From contig CM060734.1 in NCBI GenBank assembly GCA_030704615.1, positions 61,148,042 to 61,212,041 on the forward strand: 64,000 nt of DNA, read 5' to 3'. The notes below the pieces were generated by a model that ran no database searches, was not told the origin of the DNA, and saw nothing but the letters and a program-made list of their open reading frames with translations. This document shows, one piece after another, positions 12,201-24,111 of this stretch. Numbering within the stretch: position 1 is the stretch's first letter; every line of letters starts with the position of its first letter. The DNA comes from Takakia lepidozioides. Taxonomy: Eukaryota > Streptophyta > Takakiopsida > Takakiales > Takakiaceae. The position numbers and the translations under genes are program-made.

Positions 12201-12696
12201 TCTCCTCCTCATACTTGCACTGAGACGAGAGGGAAATGGGGGTGACCCTTAGGGTGTACTTGTGTCATGACCTGATGCTTTTCCAGTAAACATTTGGAAG
12301 ATAATGAGGAAGGTTGAAAGAGCTAACTGAAAGGAAGACTCAACATTTTTAATGCATGTGAACATCAAGGGATAGGAAGATGCCAAGATTGGGGGTAGGC
12401 TTTGCTTCAATGTCAAATTCTAGCTGGCTGTCATGGAGGTCTGAAGTAAGATTAGTGGTTGTGTTTGCAGCTACTTGGACCAGCCTGTATGGTCGGTAGC
12501 CAGGGAGGCGAGCTTTGGGCATGGTGAGCTCAGTTTTGTGAATGCCACACATGCATATTGGAGCTGGCACCGAAATCAAGACGATGAATCTGTACTGGCA
12601 GACGATGTGTGGATCGCCAGTTTGAGTGGGAGCCAGTCGGGATGCACCTCAGGGCAGGCTCAGACAAGGTCCAGGAAAATGGGAAAGAGGGTGTAA
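9271..12696 (+). CDS. Purple acid phosphatase (metallophosphatase), six exons
   Basis: Secreted or vacuolar binuclear-metal phosphatase that hydrolyses phosphate monoesters at acid pH. Coding exons are 9271-9411, 10302-10602, 10945-11318, 11551-11739, 12104-12192 and 12471-12696; they sum to 1320 nt (439 residues), normal for plant low-to-middle size PAPs. Residues 1-23 form a signal peptide (hydrophobic GCVLVALVLCVG). An N-terminal fibronectin-like domain starts at VHVSLAGPNQ. The five metal-ligand blocks are all present: GDLGQ, GDLSYADY, GNHE, AMLHAPWY and GHVHAYERS. The C-terminal block GDGGNREGLA and ATHAYWSWHRN is typical of the plant clade. All junctions are GT-AG and phases agree, so the model is well supported. 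Plant PAPs are often induced by phosphate starvation; I saw no clear regulatory motif beyond the TATA box. Confidence 0.95.
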
Positions 12697-13948
12697 ATAA
12701 GTGATGCCCACAGAAATCTCATTCAATGTTAGATTTTTTCGGGAGATAACCCTTTCATAAGAGCAGTGGCTCAGACGTATCTCCTTCCTCTGGAGATGAA
12801 GGTTACAGCACGTATACAACTATGCAAGTCCTTGGGGCAAAAGCTTCCACAGTCTGCCATGACTTCAGATTCCAGACCTCAGATACATGACAATCACGAA
12901 AGTGGTACTCGTAGTGTTTGAGTTGTTTCTTACGAGGAGAGCCAGTTGGACAGCTCCACTTCCTCTCATATACATTACTGCTTTTACTACAGCATTTAGA
13001 TAGCTCGGTAAGTAATCTAGCTAAGATTAAAGCTCTTTCCAACCTCACCTATTACAAATTTAGTGCTGTAAAGCCTTTAGAGTTGCAATGTAAGACCTCA
13101 AACGCTTGTATACTGTTTCTATTATATACACAAACCTCATTTAAGGTTTCTACTTTCTACATCCACTGCAGACACTAACTGCTCACTCTTGAATCATACA
13201 CAAGCTCAAGCTGCACTCGAGCTACACTCAAGCTACACCACCAAATCTCTCTCCGAGCTGGACATATCCCATTCAAGATATGACATGTCTTCTACATCTG
13301 CACCTAAATAAGCCTTGCTTCACTACTCCCTACAATAGATTGCACCAATTGTAGAAATTCTACACCTTGATCTCTACAGCTGGAGTATACATACTGAAAC
13401 AACAAAGAACTGTGTTAAGCCTCAAACCAAATATACTACTGCAGTAAGTTTCTATTGCATGCACTTTTGTGTGAGCTTTGCAAGTATCCCATCTATCTCA
13501 GCACCAAATTGGATACAGGTCTTAACATGGGCCTCTCTAACAGGTGTGTGGCAGTTACAATGCAACCTGGGCATCAAGTAACTTGACATGACATACATCT
13601 GTAACTTGACATGACTCGAGTTCATGACGAGCAATCAGAAGTATCTGACCACCAAAATTTCCTAGAACACTCTCAATTGCAACCCAAAAGCCTCCTGCAC
13701 TACAGACAGCGCATTTCCAAAGGGAATAAGTTCAATACGAATAAAGACTTGGTAAGTAAGGATGGTTGGCCCAAGAATGTGGCCCACTTCCAAAACCACA
13801 CAGGGTAAGACAAGATAGTACAACAATTGAGGGTGTGCATGAAATAGGAAAACAATGGTATTGCCCAAAACTGCAAGAGCTCATTACATTAGGCAGCCAA
13901 TGCCCTCCCATATCAACAAAACAAAGCTGGGTGACAGCTCTAAGGGCC
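12697..13948. other. Intergenic, convergent gene ends
   Basis: This holds the 3' flanks of the phosphatase (+) and eL15 (-) genes. There is a small run of related GCTACACTCAAG-type words near 13200-13240. I see no further gene. Confidence 0.4.
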
Positions 13949-15794
13949 TCAACGGTAGCGCTTAAGGGACAACGTGTTGTTCCGCTTCCAGGTGGCCCGA
14001 ACAGAGGGACGTGCCTTGCAATACAAATGACCTCTGCCACGCAGTCCACGGTGCTTCTTACCCGCTGAAGTCAATCCCCGGAGCTCGCGGTGCTTGTGCA
14101 CAGGGTTGACAATCCAGTTGATGCGTGGGTCTTTACGGATCACCGAGTGTGCAGTATCAACCAGTATCACTTCAAAGTACTTGTATGTTGAATCCTGCAA
14201 ACCTCCCACATCCATCAGTACTCTTTCCTGTCTTACAACAAGGAACTCCGAGATGCCGTGCACGATACTGGTCTCTTCAGCCAAATGCTTGAGTTAGATA
14301 AAGTTTGCAGTGTAGTAGCAGTCTCACCAGTTTTAACCTTTAACTACCAAGTAAATGAGGGTCAGAATCCGTCCACAGGTCATGTTGAAAGCTATTAGAT
14401 TCAGAGCTGTGTACTCATTCAGAGAGCTGCTGCAGAACCCTAATTCCCATACTGTATGCATCCATACAAGGCCAGTCCATGGGGTCAAACCACATGAAAG
14501 CAGTAAATCAACATGCAATCACTTAGTGAACGGGATGAAGAGCACCCATCTCCAGTTGGCAGTCCCCTTCCTACTTTAAATTTTCTCTTATTGTGGAACT
14601 GCAGATATCCAGAGATGCCACTCTGACAGTCACATTGTTGCAAGGGGTTTTCCATCCTCAGAAAGTCTGCACTAAATATATACTCAAAACCTTTCTGATG
14701 AAAAACCCAGGCCTCACCAAACAATAGGTGGGAAAATAGCCTCAAGGTGAACAACCAGGTCTTACTTGACAACACACGACCCAGAGAAAGGGCACACCTG
14801 GTTAATCCAGTAAGAATTAAGAACCCTGAGACCTCCAAGTTTGCGGCCAGCGCGCTCCTCAGCTACAGACCGCAGGTTTCGCTGAAACTTGAGCTGGGTA
14901 ATACCCTGATTCTTGGGCTTTCCATAAACGATACCCTTGCTCACAGGCCTCTTCCTGCCCCCTCGGCGCACACGGATGCGATACACTACATAGCCCTGCA
15001 AGAGCATGCTTATAATTCATCTTCCATGGACATAAAGACAAACTATTTACATAGCCTCTACTCTTGAATTTTCTCAGTTCTGGCTCACATAGACCGGGCT
15101 CGAACAAATTGTGTTCCATCGTCAAGGCACCAAGACCAGAAGACACACCTGCTTGGCTTTGAAGCCGAGGCGGCGAGCCTTGTCGGGGCGGGTCGGCCTA
15201 TTGATGCGAACAATGCCGGGCAGTTGCCTATACTCCCAGCATCTCACTCGAAGCAAGAACCGCAGCACATCCGACTGCTTCTTCCTCCATAGCTCCTCAA
15301 CATACTTGTACGCACCTGATCCTCGGAAAATCATCCAAGTCAGTACATTGTCCGAGACCTAAAATCTGGGAACATGTCCCAGCATCTCCCATATGCACGA
15401 CTCAAATGCGGATCCGCAATACTTTGCTCTCCGTCCAGAACCAGATATGACAGCCATCCAGACGCGCGTGAGGGCACAGATTCTACTCATGAAGGCTTCA
15501 AGACGGACAACTTAGTGACATAGCCAGGTCATGGTTCTCCCAATGTGATTACCGCCCTGGTTCTAGGTCGGCACTCCTCTAGTCGAAACCACAGCATTAA
15601 CTGTATCACTTCATACCCATCACAGTGCCCTAGTAGAAAATAAGTTTCAGTCACAGTGGGAGAGATTACGGGCGCAGCCTACAATAACCAAGCGGTACAC
15701 CACACCACAGCCAGCGAAACAGTAATACAAACCAGGATTTCAATGCAAGAAAGACGATCTAGAAAAATTCGAGTAATGAACGATACACACCCAT
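13949..15794 (-). CDS. RPL15: 60S ribosomal protein eL15, four coding exons
   Basis: Core protein of the cytosolic large ribosomal subunit. Coding exons on the minus strand are 15794-15791 (only ATGG), 15315-15149, 14995-14798 and 14194-13949, totalling 615 nt and 204 residues, exactly the eukaryotic eL15 length. The protein begins [17 protein letters not shown] and ends SLKRYR; the conserved blocks [30 protein letters not shown] and [18 protein letters not shown] are intact. The start was chosen because only the ATGG exon at 15791, followed by GTGTGT, restores the first glycine codon across the intron. It is convergent with the phosphatase gene and divergent from the LOG-like gene. A telo-box lies in its leader or promoter, as is common for plant ribosomal protein genes. 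Confidence 0.97.
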
Positions 15795-15893
15795 GGCTCG
15801 CCGCTGCGGCCTCCGATGCTGCAGAGCACGAGCAGGAAAGGAAAATCAAAGGGAGGAAGCTCAGCAGAAAAGGTGCGAGACGACAGCCGCCCC

Positions 15894-15902
15894 AAACCCT
15901 AA
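15894..15902. promoter_or_regulatory. Telo-box (AAACCCTAA) upstream of RPL15
   Basis: AAACCCTAA lies 100 bp upstream of the eL15 start codon. Telo-boxes are known in promoters and leaders of plant ribosomal protein and translation genes, where they coordinate expression in dividing cells. Role here is inferred from position. Confidence 0.5.
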
Positions 15903-15960
15903 CTCAACCCCCCTCCAACCCTGGTTGAATCTTGAACCCAGGGTTCGTCGAAATCACCGT

Positions 15961-17330
15961 CCATTTACATTATTGTTTTACTTTTTTACTCTTTTGACAC
16001 GGCAGTCTGCGTGAACTCTCGCAAGAGCTTTACTTAGCGAGGAATGTACAAGCATTCTCTTCTCGTACTCTGAAATCCTCAGATCCTTCGCTTTCAACGC
16101 AAACATCACTCTTGAAAGAACCGAGAGATTTGTGAAGGCTTCTTTGGTAATCTTGTGTATAGCAGGCAATTAGTGGTTGAAAGGATTCCCTCTGAGCTCA
16201 GCTCGTTCCTTTGGTTACCAGTTTCAAGATTTGCTTCATCGATTTCTCAAGTAATCTTCGCATTGGAAGAAAGCACGCAATGGCATGTGAAGACGCGCAC
16301 TTTGGCCGAGCTGATCTCATCGCCATGATCGCCAAGGTATGATTTGTCTGCGTTAGCAGCTTTTTCCACATTTGCAGTTTTCTGCTCTTATGACGGACAA
16401 CCGTCCTGCGTTCATGTAGGCATTTCCTGAGTGAGAGTTTGGAATAGCTGATAATTTTTGCGGCACTACGAGGGAACATTGGTTACACTAGACTCGTGCG
16501 GTCCGTGGATCATGAATTGCTATCAGGACGAGTAATGAGTCTCAGGTCGACGGATCGATTGCTGGCGGTTAAGTGAGTGCTGCGACGATCATAGGCCACA
16601 TGGGATCAAAACTTGTCCACAATCAGTTTAATCTACTCGCATGTTTGAATTAACATCTATACTTGCTATTGGACTCAGTCTGCGTTGGAATTGGAGGTTA
16701 CACCAAGGAAGCATGTTTGCCACGTAGTAATTTCACAACACAATATGTGACCTTGCAGCCCTGTGCTGCAAATGAAGATTTAATGGAAATTGACAATGTG
16801 AAATGTGACAGATAAGATGCTTCGCTAGCTTTGAATGTGCCGTGGGCATTACGTAGAGTCCTGTTCGTGTTCTGAATTTCTTATCTGCCTGTGTTGTGCA
16901 GGCTACAACTCAGTTGCTATTCTTTCAAGCAGTTTACATCGTCAGAATCTAGTTGTGTCTTTCCAGTCAATCAGAGGGAGGGATTGCATATGCACACAAA
17001 GATGCTGTAGTTGGATGAGACAGACACACTATCATCAGATAGTGTGATGATATCTTTCTGCGTATGACAGAACATTGACTCGTCTACATTTGCAATATTT
17101 GCTCGTTTTGGTTTGTTCTCCCCAAGTAGGCTACTGTCATTGATGGGGCCCTATCCTTCTGTACTATCTGACTTCTACACCCCCACAGTCCAGAACTTAC
17201 ATTGTTTCAGGCTACTTTTTGCTGCAGTTGCTTGTATTTAGTCTCCTTTGCTGTCTCTGGTCTTGGAATGCTTCTTCTCCCCTCCTCCCATTTTAAACTC
17301 TGGTCCTGCATTCCTACGTCCTAGAGACAG
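15961..17330. other. Shared upstream region of RPL15 and LOG-like gene
   Basis: About 1.4 kb between divergent genes. No coding potential that I recognise. It may contain a 5' untranslated exon of the LOG-like gene, but I could not define one. Confidence 0.35.
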
Positions 17331-19169
17331 ATGCATATCTGCTCACCTGCCCAGATGGCCTCTCGAGGGTTCATCACATGCTCCAGTACTAATCATGGTT
17401 CGCCTATTCTCATTGACAGCACTTTTCAAACTTCCCCTTTGCTGTCTAGCATGAAACAGCTAGCAGTGAGTGCAGAGATAGATATCTTTCAGTTGAGTGG
17501 GCGGCCACAACATCATAGTAGACATGAGTCAAGAGGGACTGGGCAATCGGTCAGTCTGGAATGTCATAAATATCATCAGGCTCTACCTTTGTCTTCCTGG
17601 CAGCCAGTTTCCAGGAGTTTGTACCCCAAATGTGACACCAAATCCATACCCTGCAGACAACCTGCCATCCATATGGCACAGTCTAGCAATGAAGGCACAT
17701 CGCCTGCATTTACAGAGGAGTTCCAAACGAGAACAAGCGCAGATGAGGTGAGTATAATTTCGATATACCTGTTGGTGGAATTCACAAGTTGCCTTCTGTA
17801 GGTCGGAGGCCTTTGGCTTTCGATGTTGGAAGGGGCTTGCAAGATTCTCCTGGAAGAGAGAAGGAAGGAGGAGGAGGAAGGAAGGGACAGGTTTCCATAA
17901 GGCGGGCCAGAGTGTCAAGCCGGGGGCTATGAATTGTTTTGTTCAACTGGCGTGCTTTACTTGTGTCCTCTTTATGTTTTGTTGAGTGTAAAAAAGGTAG
18001 TAAGAGCAGTTACAAGTAGTCGGCTGGATATGCAAATCTCCCAGGTGCGTCTACCAGACTTTCGACCAACAAAGTCTGTTCCAAGACTCAAGGGAGTTGG
18101 AATCTTTGACTTATTGCATGAAGACCTGTGTGGCAGGTGCGAGATGAGATCCTAGCATGCTATAAACTCGTTCACAAGAGTGGAAGAGGAGCTGTTTACT
18201 TTGGATCTGCTCAAACCAAAGAAGACCACCCTCACTATTTGCAGGCCATGGAGCTAGGCCGGGATGTAAGTGAAAAAATATTTACAGAGAGGCTTTGGTA
18301 GGATACGAAGAACTAGACAAACCTACTTCAATTGTCCAATTCAGTCCTGGAAATCAACGGAGTGACTTGTCTAGCAGTTGTCATCCATCAGTGACATTTA
18401 GCTACTTGCTCATTCATACACACATAAAAAGGAAGTATATCGGGCCAGGTGGCACTGCTTCTCAACTGCACCTCATGGACAGGAGCGGGGCCAGGCATGA
18501 TGGATGCAGTTGTTCAAGGGGCACTACAAGCAAACAAACCAGTGGGTGGCTTCAAAATCTCCAATGAGGGCGGCACTTGGACCAATTCCTGTGTGCTCCT
18601 GCCAGACACCTATCTCACATGCAGGTTTGGTGCTCATGTTTCTCACCAGTGTGGCTGAATGTGGCCAGCTACAAGGCTTTTGAAATTTTGTTGCTGATGT
18701 TAGATTTTGCACCTGCTATCTCAGATTTTTCTTTCCCACCCACACCCACCTCCCGTGTTTTCTGAACCCGTTAGAGGATGAAGGAAGACACAGAGATGTT
18801 GAATTGCTGGGGTCGCAAGCGTGCAGATTTTTCTCGGCTCGCAAGCATGGTTTAGTGGATGCAGGTGTTAGAATCAAGCCAGCCGACCGCACAGCTTTCA
18901 TATTTTTGCCAGGTGGCGTAGGCACATTGGATGAGATCTTTGAGATTCTCACACACGTCCAGCTCAAGCGACTTGGGTCAACATACCCAGTGCCCCTCCT
19001 CATCATGAACTATGATGGCTTCTATACCAACCTTCTAAGCTTTTTTAGGACTTGCCAAGAATGGGGTACTGTTGCTGCTGGGGAGGTGGAGGCACTGGCG
19101 CAAGTGTGCAAAACTAATGAAGAGGCCCTCAAGTACTTGGCTGATTTCTATGGCATCAGTGCAAAGTGA
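17331..19169 (+). CDS. LOG/lysine-decarboxylase-like family protein, four exons
   Basis: Member of the LOG (TIGR00730, 'putative lysine decarboxylase') superfamily. Classical LOG enzymes release cytokinin bases from riboside 5'-monophosphates. This protein belongs to a divergent plant branch whose substrate is uncertain. Exons 17331-17747, 18137-18265, 18449-18624 and 18827-19169 sum to 1065 nt (354 residues). Conserved blocks are GRGAVYFGSAQT, SWTGAGPGMMDAV, NKPVGGFKI, RFFSARKHGLVD and the family signature PGGVGTLDE, then LLIMNYDGFY. The first exon gives about 139 residues that I do not recognise, rich in Ser/Thr/Gln, perhaps an organellar transit region. The true start could be the second ATG at 17355 or lie in an upstream exon. 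The acceptor at 18137 was chosen because it restores frame; a longer alternative exon near 18045 cannot be excluded. Confidence 0.82.
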
Positions 19170-19713
19170 ACAAAGCTTCAGAGGTAGGCTTCAAGATAGC
19201 AGGGCTAAGGAGAGCGTTAAAATTTTAATCTGCCAATTAAATGATCCAGTGACAGTAGTAGGAGCAAGTGGCCAACTGTGGGCATTAATAGCAAATGTCT
19301 GGGAAGGCAATGTCACTGTTTCAGAAACATGTCATATGCTAGTTCATGGCTGTTGACGTAACAATTTATTTATAGTCTCTCTGCTTCTTGAGCTTCCTTG
19401 TCCGTGTTGCCTTTCATGCCTAGCTGAAGCCCGGTGAAAAATGGTTTCTCTTCAGTCACTGGGATTATGCTTGCGTCAATGCAAGCATCATTCATGACAG
19501 AAAATTTAGGGGAGAGATCACACAGTTCATGTTTACAAGATCCCTCGTGTCACCCTCATCCCTCTGTCACCCTCCCATTGGCATATCAAAATATTCATCC
19601 ATTAACAAACGGAGTCTGTATAAATCGTCCGTCATCTTACAGATATGTCACCCTGGCTTCCCAGGCAGGGGAAATAGAGAAGAGGGGAGAGAGGCAGCGT
19701 GCGTGAAGCAGCG
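19170..19713. other. Intergenic between LOG-like gene and EFL1
   Basis: Contains the 3' flank of the LOG-like gene and the probable promoter of EFL1. A purine-rich leader (about 19670-19713) precedes the EFL1 ATG. No further gene seen. Confidence 0.4.
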
Positions 19714-20214
19714 ATGGAGAACAACAAGAAGAAGGGGGCGGAGGAGAAGATGGAGGGGGTGTGCGAGAAGAAGATCAGGAACATATGCATAGTGGCGCAT
19801 GTGGACCACGGCAAGACGACGATGGCCGATCACTTGATTGCGGCAGCAGGGGGCGGGGTTCTGCATGCCAGACAGGCGGGGAAGTTGCGGTACTTGGATT
19901 ACCGGGACGATGAGCAGCAACGAGGTGTGACTATGAAGAGCTCTTCCATTGCTCTTAGATTCAAAGGCTACCTTATTAACCTCATAGATTCCCCTGGTCA
20001 TGTTGATTTCTGTAGCGAAGTGTCAACGGCAGCGCGTCTGAGTGATGGCGCATTGCTGCTTGTGGATGCCTGTGAGGGTGTGCATATACAGACGCACGCA
20101 GTGCTGCGGCAGGCATGGGTGGAGCGGGTCATACCCTGCCTGGTGCTTAATAAGATTGACCGTCTGATACTGGAGCTTAAGCTCACCCCCTTGGAAGCAT
20201 ATGCGCGTATGCAG

Positions 20215-20260
<46 letters not shown>

Positions 20261-23200
20261 CTAGGGCAAACGTCTTACGAATACGTTCTCTCAAGAGTTG
20301 AGTGTTTCAAATTTCGAGTTTAGGTTTCCGGTGCACAAGCAATATGCTATTTGTAAAGTGGGATTCGCCTTTGTAAAACATAGGCCGTCAAACTGGCGTG
20401 GTCCTTGCTATTATTCAAGACCGACCTTGTGCTCTGACTGGTGTTTTACCCTGAAGGACTGTTTGTGGAGCACTTTGAAGAGGGGTCCAGGCAAAAATGT
20501 TGTTGGTATTGTTATCGAGCTATAAGAGCAGATAGCGTTAACTATGTGGTTGAAGTTCGTGTGTACTACTTGTAGTTGGCACGTCCGGAAAAGTAGTTTT
20601 ACATTACAACATTTAAAAGGAAAATGGGCTGATCTGTAAAAGTTGTTATGCAGAGTATCATCGGGGAAGTGAACAACATCATAAACGCCTTCCGCTCAGA
20701 GAAGTATTTATCTGATGTGGACTCGATTTTAGCAGGGCCTACGCTTGCATCCGGTCTGGATGACGACGAGAGATTTGCTGCGGCAGAAGAAGAGGAGGAG
20801 GATGCGTTTGCTCCAGAGCGAGGGAATGTTGCATTCGCTAGTGCAGGGGATGGGTGGGCATTTCGGATAGATCAGTTTTCAGAACTCTATGCTACAAAGC
20901 TTGGGGCCAGTGTCACAGCGTTGAGGAAAGCTCTATGGGGTGATCACTTCTATAGCCCCAAAAAACAGATGATAGTAGGAAAGAAGGCAGCTGGGAAGTT
21001 GAAGCCTATGTTTGTACAATTTGTACTAGAACCATTGTGGCAAGTGTACGAAGCAGGCATGCAGGGCAGCCAAGGTGCTGAAAGGCTGAGTAAGTTCATC
21101 CAAGCCATGAATCTGAGTATCCCTCTTCGGGACTTGCAGCACAAGGATCCAAAAGTGGTTACCCAAGCAGTAGTGAGCAGGTGGCTGCCACTTGCAGACA
21201 CAGTGTTGTCTATGGTGATCGAGTGCTTGCCTGATCCTATAGCTGCACAACCTGAGCGTATGGCCCACCTACTTCCTAAACCAGAACTACCATCGACAAT
21301 CAGCAAGGAGCTTGAGGGAGAGCTCAAGTTGGTGAGAAAGATGGTGGAGGACTGTGATGAGAGTCCCACTGCACATTGTGTGGCTTTCGTGTCAAAGATG
21401 TTTGCAGTTCCCATTGAAGCCCTCCCACGACATGGCCCAAATGGGGAGCTGCTTCAGAATCTGGAACTGGAGTTGGGTGTGGGGGACACAGATGCAGCTC
21501 ACCAAGAGTGCTTTTTAGCCTTTGCAAGGGTTTTCAGCGGTGTGCTGTCTGTGGGCTGCAAGGTGTTTGTCCTGTCAGCTCTCTACAACCCATTGACTGC
21601 TGATTCAGATAACAAAAATGTTCAAGAGGCAAGAGTTGAGGCCCTGTATATGATGATGGGGAGAGGATTGGAACCCAAATCTTCAGTGTCTGCAGGCAAT
21701 GTGGTGGCGATCCGGGGCTTGGGCCAGCATATTCTGAAGTCGTCAACTCTTTCTACCACTAGGTGTTGCTGGCCTTTTGCAAGCATGAGTTTCCAGGCAG
21801 CACCCATCGTCCGAGTTGCAATTGAGCCATCAGACCCATCTGATATGGGGGCCCTAACTCGTGGGTTGCGACTTTTGAATCGAGCGGACCCTTTTGTCGA
21901 GGTGAGCGTGTCTGGTAGTGGGGAGCATGTGATTGCAGCTGCTGGGGAAGTCCACCTGGAACGATGCATTAAAGATCTGAGAGAGAGGTTTGCACGAATC
22001 AAGTTGGCAGTGTCCCCACCATTAGTGGCCTTTCGGGAAACAGTGGAGGCAGAGGGAGGGACTGGTGAGAGTCCTAAACTCACGACAGGACTCGCGGATT
22101 TTGTGGAAAGCACCACACCCAATGGGAGATGTACAGTTCGAGTCCACGTCACAAAGCTTCCAGCAGCTTTGATTGAGGTGCGGAGCTTCTGGATGTAGTG
22201 AGGAATGTCCTAGGGTGTGAAGTGGTTGCTAGTATGTCACTAAGATGCCCTTGGTAAAGTATGCCATGTTTGTTTGGTTTTCTGACAAATGACTCGGAAC
22301 CTGAGGAGTGGGGAGTAGCAGTACATGAGTGGGCTGCAGATGGGCGCGGGCAAGCTTCAGAGTGATTAGAGCTGAGGAAAACTGTATTTGTGATACACGA
22401 CTAAGCAGCTTAATAGTGCTTGCTTGCCCACTCTAGTCATAGCCGCTTACCTTCTTATAGAAGGTACATTTGATTTTCTATTTGTCCTGAGTGTACCATG
22501 CTAGGGTTTCCACCTTTCAGAAACCTTGCACGCTACATTCGGCTTAAAAGGAAATCGGGAGACATCAGCCAACTTGACAATCTAACCTCAATCTTTGAAG
22601 CAACATTGGTCATCACCACAACATGACTGTAGAAATATTGTTACTCAGGTGTTGGACGGAAGTGCTGATTTACTAAGGGAGATCGTGGAAAGAGACACCG
22701 GCGTTTCAGGGCATAGAAACCAAGGGCTTGGACAGGGGAGTTCACTTGGAGGGAAAGGAAGTGAAGATCCAGTTACATTGCTGCGCAGTCGCTTGCTTGC
22801 AGCGGCCATTGCTGAGACAGACACCACTAACCAAGAGGCTGAGAAGAGGAAAAAAACTGAAGAAGAAAAGGATGCCTGGGCAAGAAAACTCGAGAGAATT
22901 TGGGCTCTTGGGCCCCGTCGAGTTGGACCAAACATTCTGCTTGTACCTGATATTCGTCCTGTGGGAAGGATGGAGAACTCAAATAGCGAGAGCACAGATG
23001 GGTCGCAGCCAGTAGCCATGGCTGTCCAAGCCATGTTAGTCAGAGGTTCAGCGCAGGTCTCCCAAAAACTGGGCCTCGTCAAGACTTCAGTAGATCCTGA
23101 AATTGGAAACAGTTGTTTGGACGTTGACACTGGGAGCCTAGCTGCACCTTCCAGTTTGACAGAGGTACAGGGTTTAGAGAGTAGTGTTGTGTCAGGTTTC

Positions 23201-24111
23201 CAGCTGGCAACTGCGTCAGGTCCATTATGTGAGGAGCCAATGTGGGGCCTAGTTTTCACCATCGAGGCTTTTGTGTCTATAAGGGCCAGAGGTGGTACAG
23301 ACAATGGAGATTACATTGGGGATGCTGTTGATTCGAGCATCACTGCAGAGCAGTACGGCCCCTTTTCCGGTCAGGTATGAAGTCATACATGTGGACTTTT
23401 TATCCAGTTAGTATTATTGGAAGACTGTACTGTTTGAGTTTTTGCTTTGGCTGTACTGCGGGTCAAGTAACCCTAACGGTTTTCCAGTTCTTTTAAGGGA
23501 ATGCCCCTGTTTCATCTCAATAACATCTGTCTTTTGACGCCCGCATCTGAGACTGACGTGTGCAACTGTTAGATCCAAAAAAATTGATGACTTCAAAGTG
23601 ATTTTATGTTGATACGATTATGCAGGTTATGACCACCGTGAAGGATGCGTGCCGAGCGGCAGTGCTGGCAAGAAGCCCACGCATTGCAGAGGCCTTGTAC
23701 TTTTGTGAAGTGAGTGCACCAGCTGAGCATTTAGGTCAGATGTATGGGGTGTTGGGGAGACGGCGGGCACGGATTGTAAAAGAGGAAATGCGAGAGGGGA
23801 CAGCCATGTTCACTGTGCATGCTTACATGCCAGTTGCCGAGAGCTTTGGTTTTGCTGACGAGTTACGGAGGAAAACGTCAGGAGCTGCCAGCCCGCAGCT
23901 TGTTCTCAGCCACTGGGAGGCCTTAGCCCAGGACCCCTTTTTCGTACCTCGGACAGAAGAGGAACTGGAAGAATTTGGGGATGGATCAAATGTGCCACCC
24001 AATACTGCCCGGAAGCTGATTGACGCTGTTCGCCGCCGCAAGGGTTTGCCTGTAGAAGACAAATTGGTGCAGCATGCAGCCAAACAGCGGACGCGGGCAC
24101 GCAAAGTCTAA
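19714..24111 (+). CDS. EFL1: Elongation factor-like GTPase 1 (EFL1/Ria1), four exons
   Basis: Cytosolic GTPase related to EF-2 that works with SBDS to evict eIF6 from pre-60S subunits in the last step of large-subunit maturation. Exons 19714-20214, 20654-22177, 22649-23374 and 23626-24111 sum to 3237 nt (1078 residues), all junctions in phase 0; the length fits the family. G-domain motifs are AHVDHGKTT (G1), RGVTMKSS (G2), DSPGH (G3) and NKID (G4). A long acidic insertion ([11 protein letters not shown]) follows the G domain, as is usual in EFL1 rather than EF-2. The EF-2-like C-terminal domains include ASGEHV-type [18 protein letters not shown] and, in the last exon, [20 protein letters not shown]. 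The start is the first ATG of the frame; a GTG-led extension upstream is not used. A TC microsatellite begins two bases into intron 1. Confidence 0.95.
20217..20258. repeat. TC dinucleotide microsatellite at EFL1 intron 1 donor
   Basis: About 21 uninterrupted TC units start two bases after the GT of intron 1 (exon ends 20214). Confidence 0.9.

Noticed and set aside
18045-18155. An extra exon of the LOG-like gene (VRLPDFRPTKSV...)
   Set aside because: It has a good acceptor but no donor that returns to the frame of the next conserved block; kept only as a possible alternative.
20005-20294. Minus-strand open frame rich in Arg-Glu repeats opposite EFL1 exon 1
   Set aside because: It is produced by reading the TC microsatellite as GAGAGA on the other strand; no gene features.
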